From contig NZ_BJNE01000010.1 of assembly GCF_006539525.1 (NCBI RefSeq), positions 57,282 to 121,281 of the forward strand: a stretch of DNA of 64,000 nucleotides. Direction: 5' to 3'. Numbering within the stretch: the stretch's first letter is position 1; each line of letters starts with the position of its first letter. Below the pieces are notes generated by a model. It saw only the letters and a program-made list of their open reading frames with translations. It did not search any database and was not told the origin of the DNA. Of the stretch, positions 43,038 through 52,406 are shown one piece after another. The position numbers and the translations under genes were made by a program. This DNA comes from Glutamicibacter nicotianae. Its GTDB lineage: Bacteria; Actinomycetota; Actinomycetes; Actinomycetales; Micrococcaceae.

Positions 43038-43068
43038 GGGTGAACCAGATCACGATTCACTACGTCTT
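43038..43068 (+). promoter_or_regulatory. ECF-type promoter of the secreted lipoprotein gene
   Basis: GGGTGAAC (43038-43045) and CGTCTT (43063-43068), again 17 nt apart. It is the same promoter as that of the sigma operon, facing the other way, with a leader of about 60 nt before ATG 43138. Confidence 0.65.
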
Positions 43069-43137
43069 AGTGGGTGAAGGCGTGGCAAGCACGCTGCCCG
43101 AGAATGCGGCTGAGCCTGCATGACGAGAGGAATGACC

Positions 43138-43668
43138 ATGGGCAAGAAGAACAGTAAGCCGTTTGCGGTTGCAATGGCAGTCCTGTGCTCCGCGGCGTTG
43201 CTGCTGGCGGGATGCAGCGGCGGCACCGGTTCCGGCAATGGCGGCGGGGACGGTTATGGTGGCGGTTATGGCGGCGGGGTAGACAGCGCCAGCGAAGCGC
43301 CAAGCGAAAGCGGGTCCGGCGCTGACTTGGGTGTTGCCTCCACCGGTTTGGGAGATGTTGTGGTGGATTCGCAGGGCATGACCCTGTACTACTTCACCAA
43401 AGATGAGAAAGGCACGACGAGCAGCGCGTGCACCGGCGATTGCCTGGCCAAGTGGCCGATCGCCACGACCACGAGCGATGAGCCGGTCCTGGAGGGTGTC
43501 ACCGGCGAAGTCGGCACCATAGAAAGCCCCGACGGCGAAAAGCATCTGACGCTCAACGGCATGCCCCTGTACACCTTTGCCCAGGATGCCAAGCCCGGGG
43601 ATACTGCCGGGCAAGGCGTCGGCGGGGTCTGGTTCGCGGTGGCTCCCGACGGGACGATGATCCAATAA
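43138..43668 (+). CDS. Secreted lipoprotein with COG4315 (Lipoprotein_15) repeats
   Basis: 176 residues from ATG 43138, supported by GAGAGGA 7 nt upstream. Signal with lipobox LAGC, then a Gly/Tyr-rich flexible stretch (GGGDGYGGGYGGG). Two repeats of the 'secreted repeat of unknown function' follow: VVVDSQGMTLYYFTKDEKG...CTGDCLAKWP, and LTLNGMPLYTFAQDAKPGD...GGVWFAVAPDG. Proteins of this family sit on the cell surface, sometimes with redox partners. A matching ECF promoter marks it as a probable target of the divergent sigma factor. Confidence 0.85.
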   Translation: MGKKNSKPFAVAMAVLCSAALLLAGCSGGTGSGNGGGDGYGGGYGGGVDSASEAPSESGSGADLGVASTGLGDVVVDSQGMTLYYFTKDEKGTTSSACTGDCLAKWPIATTTSDEPVLEGVTGEVGTIESPDGEKHLTLNGMPLYTFAQDAKPGDTAGQGVGGVWFAVAPDGTMIQ

Positions 43669-43710
43669 GCAATGATCCAATAATCCCTGGCAATCATCGT
43701 CGGGAAACCA

Positions 43711-43746
43711 GCCGGGCCGGCACGCGACGCAGCGTGCCGGCCCGGC
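43711..43746. terminator. GC-rich hairpin between convergent genes
   Basis: A 15-bp perfect stem GCCGGGCCGGCACGC with its complement at 43732-43746 and a 6-nt loop. No T run follows on either strand, so it may act as a weak or factor-assisted terminator for the lipoprotein and mannosidase genes. Confidence 0.6.
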
Positions 43747-43761
43747 CTGTGGCTCCTGCGG

Positions 43762-46700
43762 CTACTTGGCCACAGTGAAGCGCAGGGTGCGTACTTCGAA
43801 CGCGCCCAGCTTCAGTGGCACTGCGCCATCGGCCAGTTCGATGCACTGCCTGTCCAGTTCGTCTTCCAGCAGGCTCACGGTGGATGCCTGCGAGATCTGC
43901 GCATTGACCCGCAAGCTGCCGCTGGCACGGCGTCCCAGGGATTCGTAGACGCGCACCACCAGATCGCCGGAGCGGTCAGCCGCCAGCTTCACGCTGGAGA
44001 CCACCAATCCCTCGCCGGATATCGTAACCAGCGGGTCCACGCCTTGCGCGCCGTCGATGACACGCTCTTCGCTGTTCAGCAACGCGCCGGCCGCAGTTGC
44101 CGTGGCCACGTCTGCGCCGATCACCAAGCCGTAGCGGTGGGTCTGCACGCCCTGGTCGGTTTCCGGGTCGGGGAAGCGCGGGGCACGCAGCAGCGAAAGC
44201 CGCATGGTCGTGGTGACCTCCGCGTCCTTGGCATCACGGGTGACATCGAAACCGTAGATGGAATCATTGACCAGCGCCGCGCCGAAGCCGGGCTCCTCGG
44301 CCAGCACGAAGCGGTGCATGGAAGTTTCGAACTTCGCCGCTTCCCAGCTGGTATTCACGTGGGTCACGCGCTTGTGGTAGCCGAACTGCGTTTCGGCAAT
44401 TGCGTGCTCCGCACGGATATCCAGCGGGAAGGAGACCTTCAGGAACTTCTCGGCCTCATGCCAATCGGTGCTCTGCGAGATCTGCAGGGTCCGCGAGCCG
44501 GGAGCCAGCGACAGTTCCTGCACCAGCGTGGACTGCGAGAAGCCGCGGGCAATCGTGACGACCTGGCTGCCGTCCTCGCGCGAAGACAGCTCAAGGCTGT
44601 CGAGCTCGCGCAAGTCGGTGACCTGGTTGCGGTAGTACTTGTCCACGTCCCAGGCATCCCACATGTTCGGGAAGTCCTGGTGCAATTGCAGCAGGTTCGC
44701 TTCCTGGCCTGCGGCGATCGTTTCGCGGCCGGTGGCCAGATCCACGGCGGAGGTCAGCAGGCCCTGGGCATTGATCGCCACACGAACCAGCGAGTTCTCC
44801 AGGGCATAGCCGCCGTCCACGGCGGTTGCCCTGACCTGGGACGCGGCAGCAGGCTGCACCGGCTTGGCCTGTCCGAAGGCCAAGGAATTGCGGGTGAACG
44901 CGGCGCCGTTGAACGCAATCGGGGTGGAACCTTCGCCGGCCAGCTGCTGCTGGGCGGTGCGGATCAGTGCTTCGGCCTGCTCGATCACCTGCGCATAGCG
45001 GGCCACGACCTCTCGGTGCACCCACGCAATCGAGGTGCCGGGCAAGATGTCGTGGAACTGGTGCAGCAGCACCGTCTCCCACAGTTCGTCAAGCAGTTCA
45101 TAGGGATAGTCGGCTCCGGTGCAGAGCGCAGCGGTGGCGGCCCACAGCTCGGCTTCGACCAGCAGCTGCTCGGTGCGCCGGTTGCCCTGCTTGGTCTGGT
45201 GCTGGCTGGTCAGCGTGGCGCGGTGCAATTCCAGGTAGAGCTCGCCCACCCAGACCGGAGGGTTGGGCAGTTCGGCCTTGGCCCGGTCGAAGAAGTCGTT
45301 GGGGTGTTCCCAGGCCACCTTCGCGCTGCCTTCCAGGTTGGCCAGGCGCTTGGCCTTGCCGGTCATTTCGCGGGTGGTGCCGCCGCCGCCATCGCCCCAG
45401 CCCACCGGCGCGATGGAATTGTTCGTGACCCGCGCTTCGCGGAACTGGCGCGATGCCTTGGCGACCTCCTCGCCGGAAAGCTGCGAATTGTAGGTGTCCA
45501 TCGACGGGAAGTGGCTGAACATGCGCGAGCCGTCGATGCCTTCCCAGTCGAAGGTGTGGTGCGGGAACTTGTTCTGCTGGTTCCAGGAGATCTTCTGGGT
45601 GAAGAACCATTCGAAGCCGGCACGGCGCATCAGCTGCGGCAGGGCGGGGGAGTAGCCGAAGGAGTCCGGCAGCCAGACGCCCTTCGAGGTAATGCCGAAT
45701 TCCTTGCGGAAGAAATTCTGGCCGTAGAGGAACTGGCGGACCAGCGATTCGCCCGAGGGCATCACGGTGTCCGATTCCACCCACATGCCGCCCAGCGGCA
45801 GGAAACGCCCGTCGGCTACCGCCTGCTTGACCCGCTCCCAGACTTCCGGGCGGTGGGTCTTGAGCCACTTGTACTGCTGGGCGCTGGACATGCCGTAGAG
45901 GAATTCTTCCTCGTCGCCCAGCAGCTCCACCATCGAGGAGCAGGTGCGCGAGACCTTGCGGATGGTTTCGCGCAGCGGCCACAGCCAGGCCGAGTCGATG
46001 TGCGAGTGGCCGATGGCCGAAATCTGGTGGGCGCTGTGTTCCGCCGGGGCGGCCAGGACCTCGGCCAGCTCATCGCGGGCGGCCTGCGCGGTCTGCGCGA
46101 TGCGCTGCAGATCCAGCACGTCCAGGGCGTTGTCCATGGCCTGCAGGATCTGCATCTTGCGCGGCGTTTGCCCAAGCTGCTCCTGCAAATCCAGCAGCAC
46201 TTCCAGATCCAGGGAGAGCTCATGCACCACGGGCTCGAAGACCGCCAGGTCCATCCGGCGGGTGGTGTACAGGCGGCGCGAGGAGGAGGTGAGGATATCG
46301 CCCTGCTCGGTGGGCAGGAACGGGTGGTAGTCGAGCAGCACCGGATTGGAGGCGGCTTCCAGATACAGGTCGATGGCCTCATCGCCTTCGGCGCACGCAG
46401 TGATTGGCACCCACTGGTTGCGCGGGTTGACCGCCTTGATGGTGATGCCATCCGGGCGGTACACCAGTCCCTCGCATTGGAAGCCGGTCATGTTGACGTC
46501 AAAGCCCAGATCAATCACCGCTTCGACGCGGCGTCCCGCCCACTGCGACGGCACCCGGCCCTGCAGGTGGAACCACGTGGTGCCCCACGCCGCGCCCCAG
46601 GGCGTGCCGACGGAGGTCGGCTGGTAGTCCAGTGCCAGGCCCTCGGCCGGGGTGACCGGCTCGCCGGGCAGCTCATGCCATGACAGATCCAGCGGCAGGG

Positions 46701-46782
46701 TTTCCGAATATATCGCTGGAAGGATACGCTCGGTCAGAACGCGGCGGACGCGTCCGATAGTCAGGGAAATGTCGTCGTGCAT
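43762..46782 (-). CDS. Alpha-mannosidase, glycoside hydrolase family 38
   Basis: 1006 residues, the size of bacterial GH38 enzymes. The zinc site is HSHIDSAWLWP (His259, His261, Asp263). The nucleophile is Asp338 in GGMWVESDTVMPSGESLVRQ. The middle holds WLPDSFGYSPALPQLMRRAG, and the C-terminal half is beta-sandwich. An N-terminal lectin-like domain (about 230 residues) is typical of cytosolic members. No signal peptide, so it acts inside the cell, perhaps on mannosyl oligosaccharides or glycerol mannosides. Single gene. Confidence 0.92.
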   Translation of the reverse strand: MHDDISLTIGRVRRVLTERILPAIYSETLPLDLSWHELPGEPVTPAEGLALDYQPTSVGTPWGAAWGTTWFHLQGRVPSQWAGRRVEAVIDLGFDVNMTGFQCEGLVYRPDGITIKAVNPRNQWVPITACAEGDEAIDLYLEAASNPVLLDYHPFLPTEQGDILTSSSRRLYTTRRMDLAVFEPVVHELSLDLEVLLDLQEQLGQTPRKMQILQAMDNALDVLDLQRIAQTAQAARDELAEVLAAPAEHSAHQISAIGHSHIDSAWLWPLRETIRKVSRTCSSMVELLGDEEEFLYGMSSAQQYKWLKTHRPEVWERVKQAVADGRFLPLGGMWVESDTVMPSGESLVRQFLYGQNFFRKEFGITSKGVWLPDSFGYSPALPQLMRRAGFEWFFTQKISWNQQNKFPHHTFDWEGIDGSRMFSHFPSMDTYNSQLSGEEVAKASRQFREARVTNNSIAPVGWGDGGGGTTREMTGKAKRLANLEGSAKVAWEHPNDFFDRAKAELPNPPVWVGELYLELHRATLTSQHQTKQGNRRTEQLLVEAELWAATAALCTGADYPYELLDELWETVLLHQFHDILPGTSIAWVHREVVARYAQVIEQAEALIRTAQQQLAGEGSTPIAFNGAAFTRNSLAFGQAKPVQPAAASQVRATAVDGGYALENSLVRVAINAQGLLTSAVDLATGRETIAAGQEANLLQLHQDFPNMWDAWDVDKYYRNQVTDLRELDSLELSSREDGSQVVTIARGFSQSTLVQELSLAPGSRTLQISQSTDWHEAEKFLKVSFPLDIRAEHAIAETQFGYHKRVTHVNTSWEAAKFETSMHRFVLAEEPGFGAALVNDSIYGFDVTRDAKDAEVTTTMRLSLLRAPRFPDPETDQGVQTHRYGLVIGADVATATAAGALLNSEERVIDGAQGVDPLVTISGEGLVVSSVKLAADRSGDLVVRVYESLGRRASGSLRVNAQISQASTVSLLEDELDRQCIELADGAVPLKLGAFEVRTLRFTVAK

Positions 46783-46890
46783 CAGGGCCTTCCGTTTGTG
46801 CGCTCCGCAGAAAATGAGCTCCCTAGCCAGACTACCGAAATATCAGGTGCTGAGCTGGTCCAACTCGCGTTCGCCAGAAGAAGGCAGGGC

Positions 46891-47559
46891 TCAGGCCGCG
46901 TCGTCCTCGCCGCCGGTGACATCCTGGTCGAGGGCATCGCGGACGAAATCGCCGCCCAGCGGTTCGGTATCCCAGCGAGCCAGCGACCACTGCCCGCCGA
47001 CGCCCAGCTCCAGCAGGGAGCCGCCGGTGTTCTCGATGACCAGCTGCGATGCCGCATCGGGGGACATCTTGGTGGCCCAGGCGCTGAAGACGCGAATGGC
47101 CGCACCATGGCTGAAAACCGCTGCGGTTCCAGAGTAGTCCTGCGCTTGCGCGATGGATTCCAAGGCTTTGGAATAGCGCTCGATGAAGTCGTAGCCGTTC
47201 GGCCCGCCGGGCATGTTCTGCTCCCAATCGCCGTGCATCCAGGAACGCAGGCACGTGGCATAGGCGGATCGCGATGCCTCATCTGCCAGCATTTCCAGCT
47301 CGCCCGCCGAGATTTCTTCAAGGCCGTCCATGATGTGCACCGGTTCTGCAATTGACTCGCTCAGCGGCTGGGCTGTGAGCTGCGTGCGGTTCAGCGTCGA
47401 GGCGTAGATCGACTGCAGCTGCCCGTTGCCCAATACCCGGGGCAGGGCGCGAGCCTGGCGATGGCCCAGCGGGGTGAGACTGGCACCGGGGAAAGCAGTA
47501 TCGAGCTTCCCGGCAACATTCGACGGGGTTTGCCCATGCCTGATGAGTTGAAAACGCAT
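46891..47559 (-). CDS. Histidine phosphatase-superfamily protein
   Basis: 222 residues. Starts with the catalytic motif FQLIRHGQTPSNVAG (phospho-accepting His in RHG). ASTLNRTQLTAQPLSE follows, and the second catalytic His is in AVFSHGAAIRVF. The LEEISAGELEML segment suits the acid residue. Phosphoglycerate-mutase-like phosphatases have many substrates, so none is proposed. ATG 47559 lies close to the RHG motif, as expected. Separated from the mannosidase gene by about 110 bp, same strand. Confidence 0.85.
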   Translation of the reverse strand: MRFQLIRHGQTPSNVAGKLDTAFPGASLTPLGHRQARALPRVLGNGQLQSIYASTLNRTQLTAQPLSESIAEPVHIMDGLEEISAGELEMLADEASRSAYATCLRSWMHGDWEQNMPGGPNGYDFIERYSKALESIAQAQDYSGTAAVFSHGAAIRVFSAWATKMSPDAASQLVIENTGGSLLELGVGGQWSLARWDTEPLGGDFVRDALDQDVTGGEDDAA

Positions 47560-47716
47560 ATCCTCTGCTTCCTTGGCCTAGCGGTCCTGGATCCTAGGGA
47601 TAGCACGGTTTCGCGCAAACGCGGAATGGCTTCCGGTGCGGAAGAAACATTTCTATCTGGAATGATGATTTCCGCTTCGTCTCAGCACTGCCCGTCCGAT
47701 ATCGTAAATTCGACAG

Positions 47717-48331
47717 GTGGCAAGCCGCGACCTGGAAGTTCCCCCAGAACGGAATCCGCTCATGCGTTCAGATGCTCTTCGGCGACGTGAGAACATCCTT
47801 CGAGTTGCTCGTGAATTATTTGCCGAACACGGCGCCCAGATTGCAATGGAAACCATTGCGGAGGCAAGCGGTGTCGGCATCGGCACACTCTACCGGAACT
47901 TCGCTGATCGGCTGGCATTGGTTGAGGAAGTCACCCTCGTCATGCTGGAGGATATCCGCAGCGCCTCGCAGCAGGCGATCGAGCGGCTTGACGCGAATGA
48001 GGCAGAGGGCTGGGATGTCCTGCTGGGCACGCTGATCGAGCAGAATCTCGGGGCGTTGAGCGAAGCACTGGGGCTGCAGCTGCCCAAGAAGGTCAGCCCA
48101 CGCATCCTCGAAGCCCAAACCGAGGCATCCAAGACCCTGAACTCCGCCTTGGAACTGGCCAAGAACGCCCAGCTGGTTCGCGCCGACATCTCCGGGCTGG
48201 AACTGATTGCCGCCGTCGGGTCCATGACCCGTCCGCTGCCGCGGGCCTTCAGCAACAGCCAGCCCGGCCTGGAAGAGCGCATCGTGCAGATCATGCGTGA
48301 CGGCTTGCGCCCGCAACCTGCGCAGAACTAG
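47717..48331 (+). CDS. TetR-family transcriptional regulator
   Basis: 204 residues from GTG 47717, or 189 from ATG 47762. The DNA-binding domain is RENILRVARELFAEHGAQIAMETIAEASGVGIGTLYRNFADRLALVEEV. A helical ligand domain follows. GTG 47717 lies 6 nt after a TAAATT -10-like box and has no ribosome site, so a leaderless start is possible; ATG 47762 is more like the usual TetR N terminus. Convergent with an MFS transporter gene, which may or may not be its target. Confidence 0.85.
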   Translation: MASRDLEVPPERNPLMRSDALRRRENILRVARELFAEHGAQIAMETIAEASGVGIGTLYRNFADRLALVEEVTLVMLEDIRSASQQAIERLDANEAEGWDVLLGTLIEQNLGALSEALGLQLPKKVSPRILEAQTEASKTLNSALELAKNAQLVRADISGLELIAAVGSMTRPLPRAFSNSQPGLEERIVQIMRDGLRPQPAQN

Positions 48332-48333
48332 AA

Positions 48334-48360
48334 AATGCCGGCACCCATGGTGCCGGCATT
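48334..48360. terminator. Hairpin between tetR and MFS gene
   Basis: A 12-bp perfect stem AATGCCGGCACC with its complement and a 3-nt CAT loop. The A run before it and short T-containing tail after it allow termination on both strands. Confidence 0.7.
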
Positions 48361-48378
48361 CGCTATTGGGGGAGAGAT

Positions 48379-49716
48379 TCAGTCCAGCTGCAGTCCGCGG
48401 GTTTCCGGTGCGAAGCGTGCCATGAACAGGATGGCCAGCAGCACCAGCGCGGTCGCGCCGGAAAACAGCCAGCCCAGCCCCACCACGGGCCACAGTGCCG
48501 CGAAAATCAGCGGGCCGAAACCGGCGGCAAAGCGCGACATGGTCGAGGCCCAGCCGAAGCCGCTGGCCCGCAGCTCGGTGGGGTACAGCTCCGAAACGTA
48601 GGCATACAGCACCGGAATGGCCACCTGGACAATGACGCCGAACACCAGCACCCAGCCAATCGCGGCCGCCGGGACGTCGAGGTTCTGCGCGACGATGACC
48701 AGCACGAGGCCGGAGAGCGGGGCAGAGATCGCCAGCAGCCATTTGCGGCCCACCCGCTCCACCAGCCAGGCGGCCAGCACGACGCCTGCCAGGCCCATCA
48801 GCGCCATCACCGCGGTGGCGAAGAAGGACGCGGACTGGGCCATTCCGGCTTCGGTGAGGATCGACGGCAACCAGGTCAATGCCAGGTAGTAGACCAGCAG
48901 AATGGTCATGAACAGCAGCCAGCTGGTGGCGGTGATCTTCCATGAATACCGCCACAACGAGGCCACCTGCTCCCACCAGCGTGGAGCCTTCTCCAGCTCC
49001 ACCGGCTCGATCACGTAGTCGCGCTTGGTTGCCCCGGTGCGTTCCACCAGCTGGTCGATGACCGCACGGGCTTCCGCATCCCGGCCCTTGGCCGCCAGGA
49101 ACAGCGGGGACTCGGGCATGGAGCGGCGCACCAGATACACCATGAACGCCGGCAGGATCATGACTGCCAGGATCAGCCGCCAATTATCCGCGGTAGCCAT
49201 CACCCAGCCGGAGACGAAGAAGGACAGCGCCGCGCCCACCGGCCACCAGCCATCCATGGCGGTGAGCACACGTCCGCGCAGCTTCGCCGGCGTGAATTCG
49301 CCAACCAGCGCATAATCCACCGGGATGCAGCCGCCCAGGCCGACACCGGCCAGGAAGCGGAAGGCGACGAAGAAGCCGAAGCTCGGCGACAGCGCGCCGA
49401 GGACGGTGAACAGCGAGAACATCAGCAGCGTCAGGCTGAACGCGTTCTTGCGACCGTACCTGTCGGCGATCCCGCCCCAGAGGAACGCGCCTACGGCCAT
49501 GCCCACCAGGTTGGAGGTGCCCAGCAGGGCCGCGGTGGGACGATCCAGCCCCCACTCCTCGGCGACCAGTGGAATCAACGCGCCGTTGAGGGTGACGTCC
49601 CAAGCATCGAACATGAAGCCGAGGCCGCCGATAATGAAAATGGTGCCCTGCACCTTCCATTTGAATGGCAGCTCTTGCACGATGGTCGTGCCAGAGGGCG
49701 GGGGTGCGGAAGACAC
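48379..49716 (-). CDS. MFS transporter, sugar-porter / aromatic acid symporter type
   Basis: 445 residues with 12 predicted helices. MFDAWDVTLNGALIPL in helix 1, loop motif GGIADRYGRKNAF between helices 2 and 3, RFLAGVGLGGCIPVDYALVGEFTPAKLRGR after helix 4, the mirrored ERVGRKWLL in the second half, and ELYPTELRASG near the end are sugar-porter features; AAHS aromatic-acid symporters look alike. It imports a sugar or organic acid with protons. Single gene, convergent with tetR. Confidence 0.88.
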   Translation of the reverse strand: MSSAPPPSGTTIVQELPFKWKVQGTIFIIGGLGFMFDAWDVTLNGALIPLVAEEWGLDRPTAALLGTSNLVGMAVGAFLWGGIADRYGRKNAFSLTLLMFSLFTVLGALSPSFGFFVAFRFLAGVGLGGCIPVDYALVGEFTPAKLRGRVLTAMDGWWPVGAALSFFVSGWVMATADNWRLILAVMILPAFMVYLVRRSMPESPLFLAAKGRDAEARAVIDQLVERTGATKRDYVIEPVELEKAPRWWEQVASLWRYSWKITATSWLLFMTILLVYYLALTWLPSILTEAGMAQSASFFATAVMALMGLAGVVLAAWLVERVGRKWLLAISAPLSGLVLVIVAQNLDVPAAAIGWVLVFGVIVQVAIPVLYAYVSELYPTELRASGFGWASTMSRFAAGFGPLIFAALWPVVGLGWLFSGATALVLLAILFMARFAPETRGLQLD

Positions 49717-49864
49717 AGTGGTGCACCTTTCGGTGTGCGAGCGGAATTGGTGTGTACCGCGTGAAGCATAGCCGAAAACCGGAGCGCAGGTGTAGCTCTC
49801 TACGCTTCTTCTCGCGCCACGTCAAGGCCTGTTGCAAGCGACGGCAAGGGAGTAATCTTCGGAC

Positions 49865-50641
49865 ATGGGAGTAGATTGGACCGCTCTCGAAGAGGCTATA
49901 CGGGTGACTGCCCTTCGACACGCAGCGGAAGTGATAGCTGGACACCCGGACCAAGACTTCTATGCCATTGCCCTGCATGGCGTCAGCACCGAGGAAAGCG
50001 AAACCATCGCCATGCCCTTGCTGGCCCTGAACTCGGTGCAGGCCCTGGAACGCGACCGCCTCACCGAGTCCCGCGAGCAACTGGTGGAACGCGGCGAGGA
50101 CACCGATGAGCCTGCCGACTACGAAGACCGTCCCGATGCCGAAGGCGATGGAAGCCTTGAACCCGAAACCGTCACATTGGAAGAAGATTCGCTGCTGATC
50201 TCGGATTCCGAGGACGAGGACGACGAGCCGGAAGATGACGAGGACTCCGACGGGGAAGACCTCGATGACGTCCTGGCCTCCCTGGAAGCGGATCTGGAAG
50301 AAGACGACGCGGAGAGCTTCTACTCGGATAAGTGGGAGCCCAGCGATTGGCACTGGTCATCCATTGATTTATGCGAAGACCCGGCGGCTACCCTGTGGTC
50401 CGATGCGATGACAGGGCTGGCCGCACGCGAAGGCTGGGAACCGACCATCAAGCGCTACTACCACACGCTGGTTGCGGTGGCCCGTTCCTTGCGCGAAGAG
50501 TTGAACGAACGGACCAAGGTTGATCTGGTGGCCTATGTCGCAGATGAGGAGCATGCTGAGAAGCTCCTGCAGCTTTGCCTGACTGACAAGCAGCTTTCCA
50601 CGTATTTCCCGCAGCTTTCCGCACTATCCGAAGGGGCTTGA
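49865..50641 (+). CDS. DUF4303-like protein with large acidic insertion
   Basis: 258 residues. The N-terminal part (ALEEAIRVTALRHAAEVIAGHPDQDFYAIALHGV) and C-terminal part (EPSDWHWSSIDLCEDPAATLW ... YYHTLVAVARSL) follow the DUF4303 pattern, a family of unknown function often linked to polymorphic toxin immunity genes. Between them, about residues 75-150, lies a low-complexity stretch of Asp and Glu (DSEDEDDEPEDDEDSDGED). It ends 97 bp before purH on the same strand. Confidence 0.6.
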   Translation: MGVDWTALEEAIRVTALRHAAEVIAGHPDQDFYAIALHGVSTEESETIAMPLLALNSVQALERDRLTESREQLVERGEDTDEPADYEDRPDAEGDGSLEPETVTLEEDSLLISDSEDEDDEPEDDEDSDGEDLDDVLASLEADLEEDDAESFYSDKWEPSDWHWSSIDLCEDPAATLWSDAMTGLAAREGWEPTIKRYYHTLVAVARSLREELNERTKVDLVAYVADEEHAEKLLQLCLTDKQLSTYFPQLSALSEGA

Positions 50642-50681
50642 CACGAACTGAAATTCCGGTGCCTTCGTTGGTTAGAATGTT

Positions 50682-50730
50682 GGCGGTGGCCTCTGCGCTG
50701 CCCGCCCCATTCATTCTCACCGCCGGGAGA
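50682..50730 (+). promoter_or_regulatory. purH leader hairpin ending at the ribosome site
   Basis: GGCGGTG (50682-50688) pairs with CACCGCC (50718-50724), directly followed by the GGGAG ribosome site and GTG start at 50739. A -10-like TAGAAT at 50673 would begin the message right at the hairpin. The fold could slow or tune translation. Confidence 0.4.
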
Positions 50731-50738
50731 AAAATTTC

Positions 50739-52406
50739 GTGAGTAAGACCGTGCTGGACAAAGTCGCTATCCGTCGCGCGCTGATTTCCGTCTACGACAA
50801 GACCGGCTTGGAGGAGCTGGCCGCTGGTTTGCATGCAGCAGGCGTGCAACTGGTATCCACCGGTTCCACGGCCAAGAAGATCGCCGCCGCTGGAATTCCC
50901 GTGACCGAGGTCGAGCAAGTGACCGGTTCCCCTGAAATGCTCGACGGACGCGTCAAGACCTTGCACCCGCGCATCCACGGCGGCATCCTCGCCGACCGCC
51001 GCGTCGCCGAGCACATGGACACCCTTTCCTCGATGGACATCGAGCAGATCGACCTGGTCGTGGTGAACCTGTACCCATTCGTGCAGACCGTCGCCTCCGG
51101 CGCCTCCCAGGACGAAGTGGTCGAGCAGATCGACATCGGCGGCCCAGCCATGGTCCGCTCGGCAGCGAAGAACCACGCCGCCGTCTCCATCGTGGTTGAC
51201 CCGGCGTTCTACCCGCAGGTCATCTCCGCTGCCTCCGATGGCGGCTTCGATCTGAAGACCCGCCAGCGCCTGGCCGCCAAGGCCTACGCGCACACTGCAG
51301 CCTACGACACCGCGGTCGCTTCGTGGACCGCCAGCCAGTTCCTCGACGAGGACGGCGACGGCGTCATCGATTGGCCAGCCTATGCAGGCGTGGCCCTGCA
51401 GCGCGCCGAGGTGCTGCGCTACGGCGAGAACCCGCACCAGCAGGCAGCGCTCTACGTGGATGAGGCCGCCCCGGCCGGCATCGCCCAGGCCGACCAGCTG
51501 CACGGCAAGCCAATGAGCTACAACAACTACGTGGACGCGGATGCCGCACTGCGCGCCGCCTACGACTTCGAGAAGCCAGCAGTTGCCGTCATCAAGCACG
51601 CCAACCCTTGCGGTGTGGCAGTGGCCTCGGATGACGCTGCAGACCCGATTGCCGACGCGCACCGCAAGGCGCACGCCACCGACCCGGTATCCGCATTCGG
51701 CGGCGTGATCGCCGCCAACCGCACGGTCACCAAGGAAATGGCTGAAACCGTCAAGGGCATCTTCACCGAGGTTGTCATTGCCCCAGATTTCGAAGAGGAA
51801 GCAGTGCAGATCCTCTCGGCCAAGAAGAACATCCGCCTGCTGGCCCTGCCAGATGGCTATGGCCGCAACAAGAACGAATTCCGCCAGGTCTCCGGCGGCA
51901 TGCTGGTCCAGGCCGGCGACAAGATCGACGCCGAGGGCGACAACCCGGCGAACTGGACCCTGGCCGCCGGCGAGGCAGCTGACGCCGCGACCTTGGCAGA
52001 TCTGGAATTCGCCTGGAGCGCCGTGCGCGCCGCGAAGTCCAATGCGATCCTGCTGGCCAAGGACGGTGCCGCCGTGGGCATCGGCATGGGCCAGGTCAAC
52101 CGCATCGACTCCTGCAAGCTGGCAGTGGAGCGCGCCAACACCTTGGGCGTGAAGGTCGAGTCCGGCGCAGATGCCGCCGGCGGTGCCGAAAACGCCACCG
52201 GTGCTTCCGAGCAGCGCGCGCAGGGAGCAGTGGCCGCTTCGGATGCATTCTTCCCGTTCGCCGATGGACTGCAGATCCTGATCGACGCCGGCGTCAAGGC
52301 TGTCGTGCAGCCAGGCGGCTCGGTGCGCGATGAGGAAGTCATCGCGGCCGCGAATGAAGCTGGCATCACCATGTACTTCACCGGTGCACGCCACTTCTTC
52401 CACTAG
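50739..52406 (+). CDS. purH: Bifunctional AICAR formyltransferase / IMP cyclohydrolase
   Basis: 555 residues from GTG 50739. The N-terminal cyclohydrolase domain has [44 protein letters not shown] and NLYPFVQTV. The C-terminal transformylase domain has [14 protein letters not shown], the catalytic [11 protein letters not shown] (Lys, His), [36 protein letters not shown] and [15 protein letters not shown]. It carries out the last two steps to IMP. It stands 10.5 kb from purN. Confidence 0.97.
   Translation: MSKTVLDKVAIRRALISVYDKTGLEELAAGLHAAGVQLVSTGSTAKKIAAAGIPVTEVEQVTGSPEMLDGRVKTLHPRIHGGILADRRVAEHMDTLSSMDIEQIDLVVVNLYPFVQTVASGASQDEVVEQIDIGGPAMVRSAAKNHAAVSIVVDPAFYPQVISAASDGGFDLKTRQRLAAKAYAHTAAYDTAVASWTASQFLDEDGDGVIDWPAYAGVALQRAEVLRYGENPHQQAALYVDEAAPAGIAQADQLHGKPMSYNNYVDADAALRAAYDFEKPAVAVIKHANPCGVAVASDDAADPIADAHRKAHATDPVSAFGGVIAANRTVTKEMAETVKGIFTEVVIAPDFEEEAVQILSAKKNIRLLALPDGYGRNKNEFRQVSGGMLVQAGDKIDAEGDNPANWTLAAGEAADAATLADLEFAWSAVRAAKSNAILLAKDGAAVGIGMGQVNRIDSCKLAVERANTLGVKVESGADAAGGAENATGASEQRAQGAVAASDAFFPFADGLQILIDAGVKAVVQPGGSVRDEEVIAAANEAGITMYFTGARHFFH

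Noticed and set aside
50650..50738. ZTP (pfl) riboswitch before purH
   Set aside because: The region has a hairpin and a GGGAG end, but lacks the CGTGAC segment and the second conserved stem with its pseudoknot partner.
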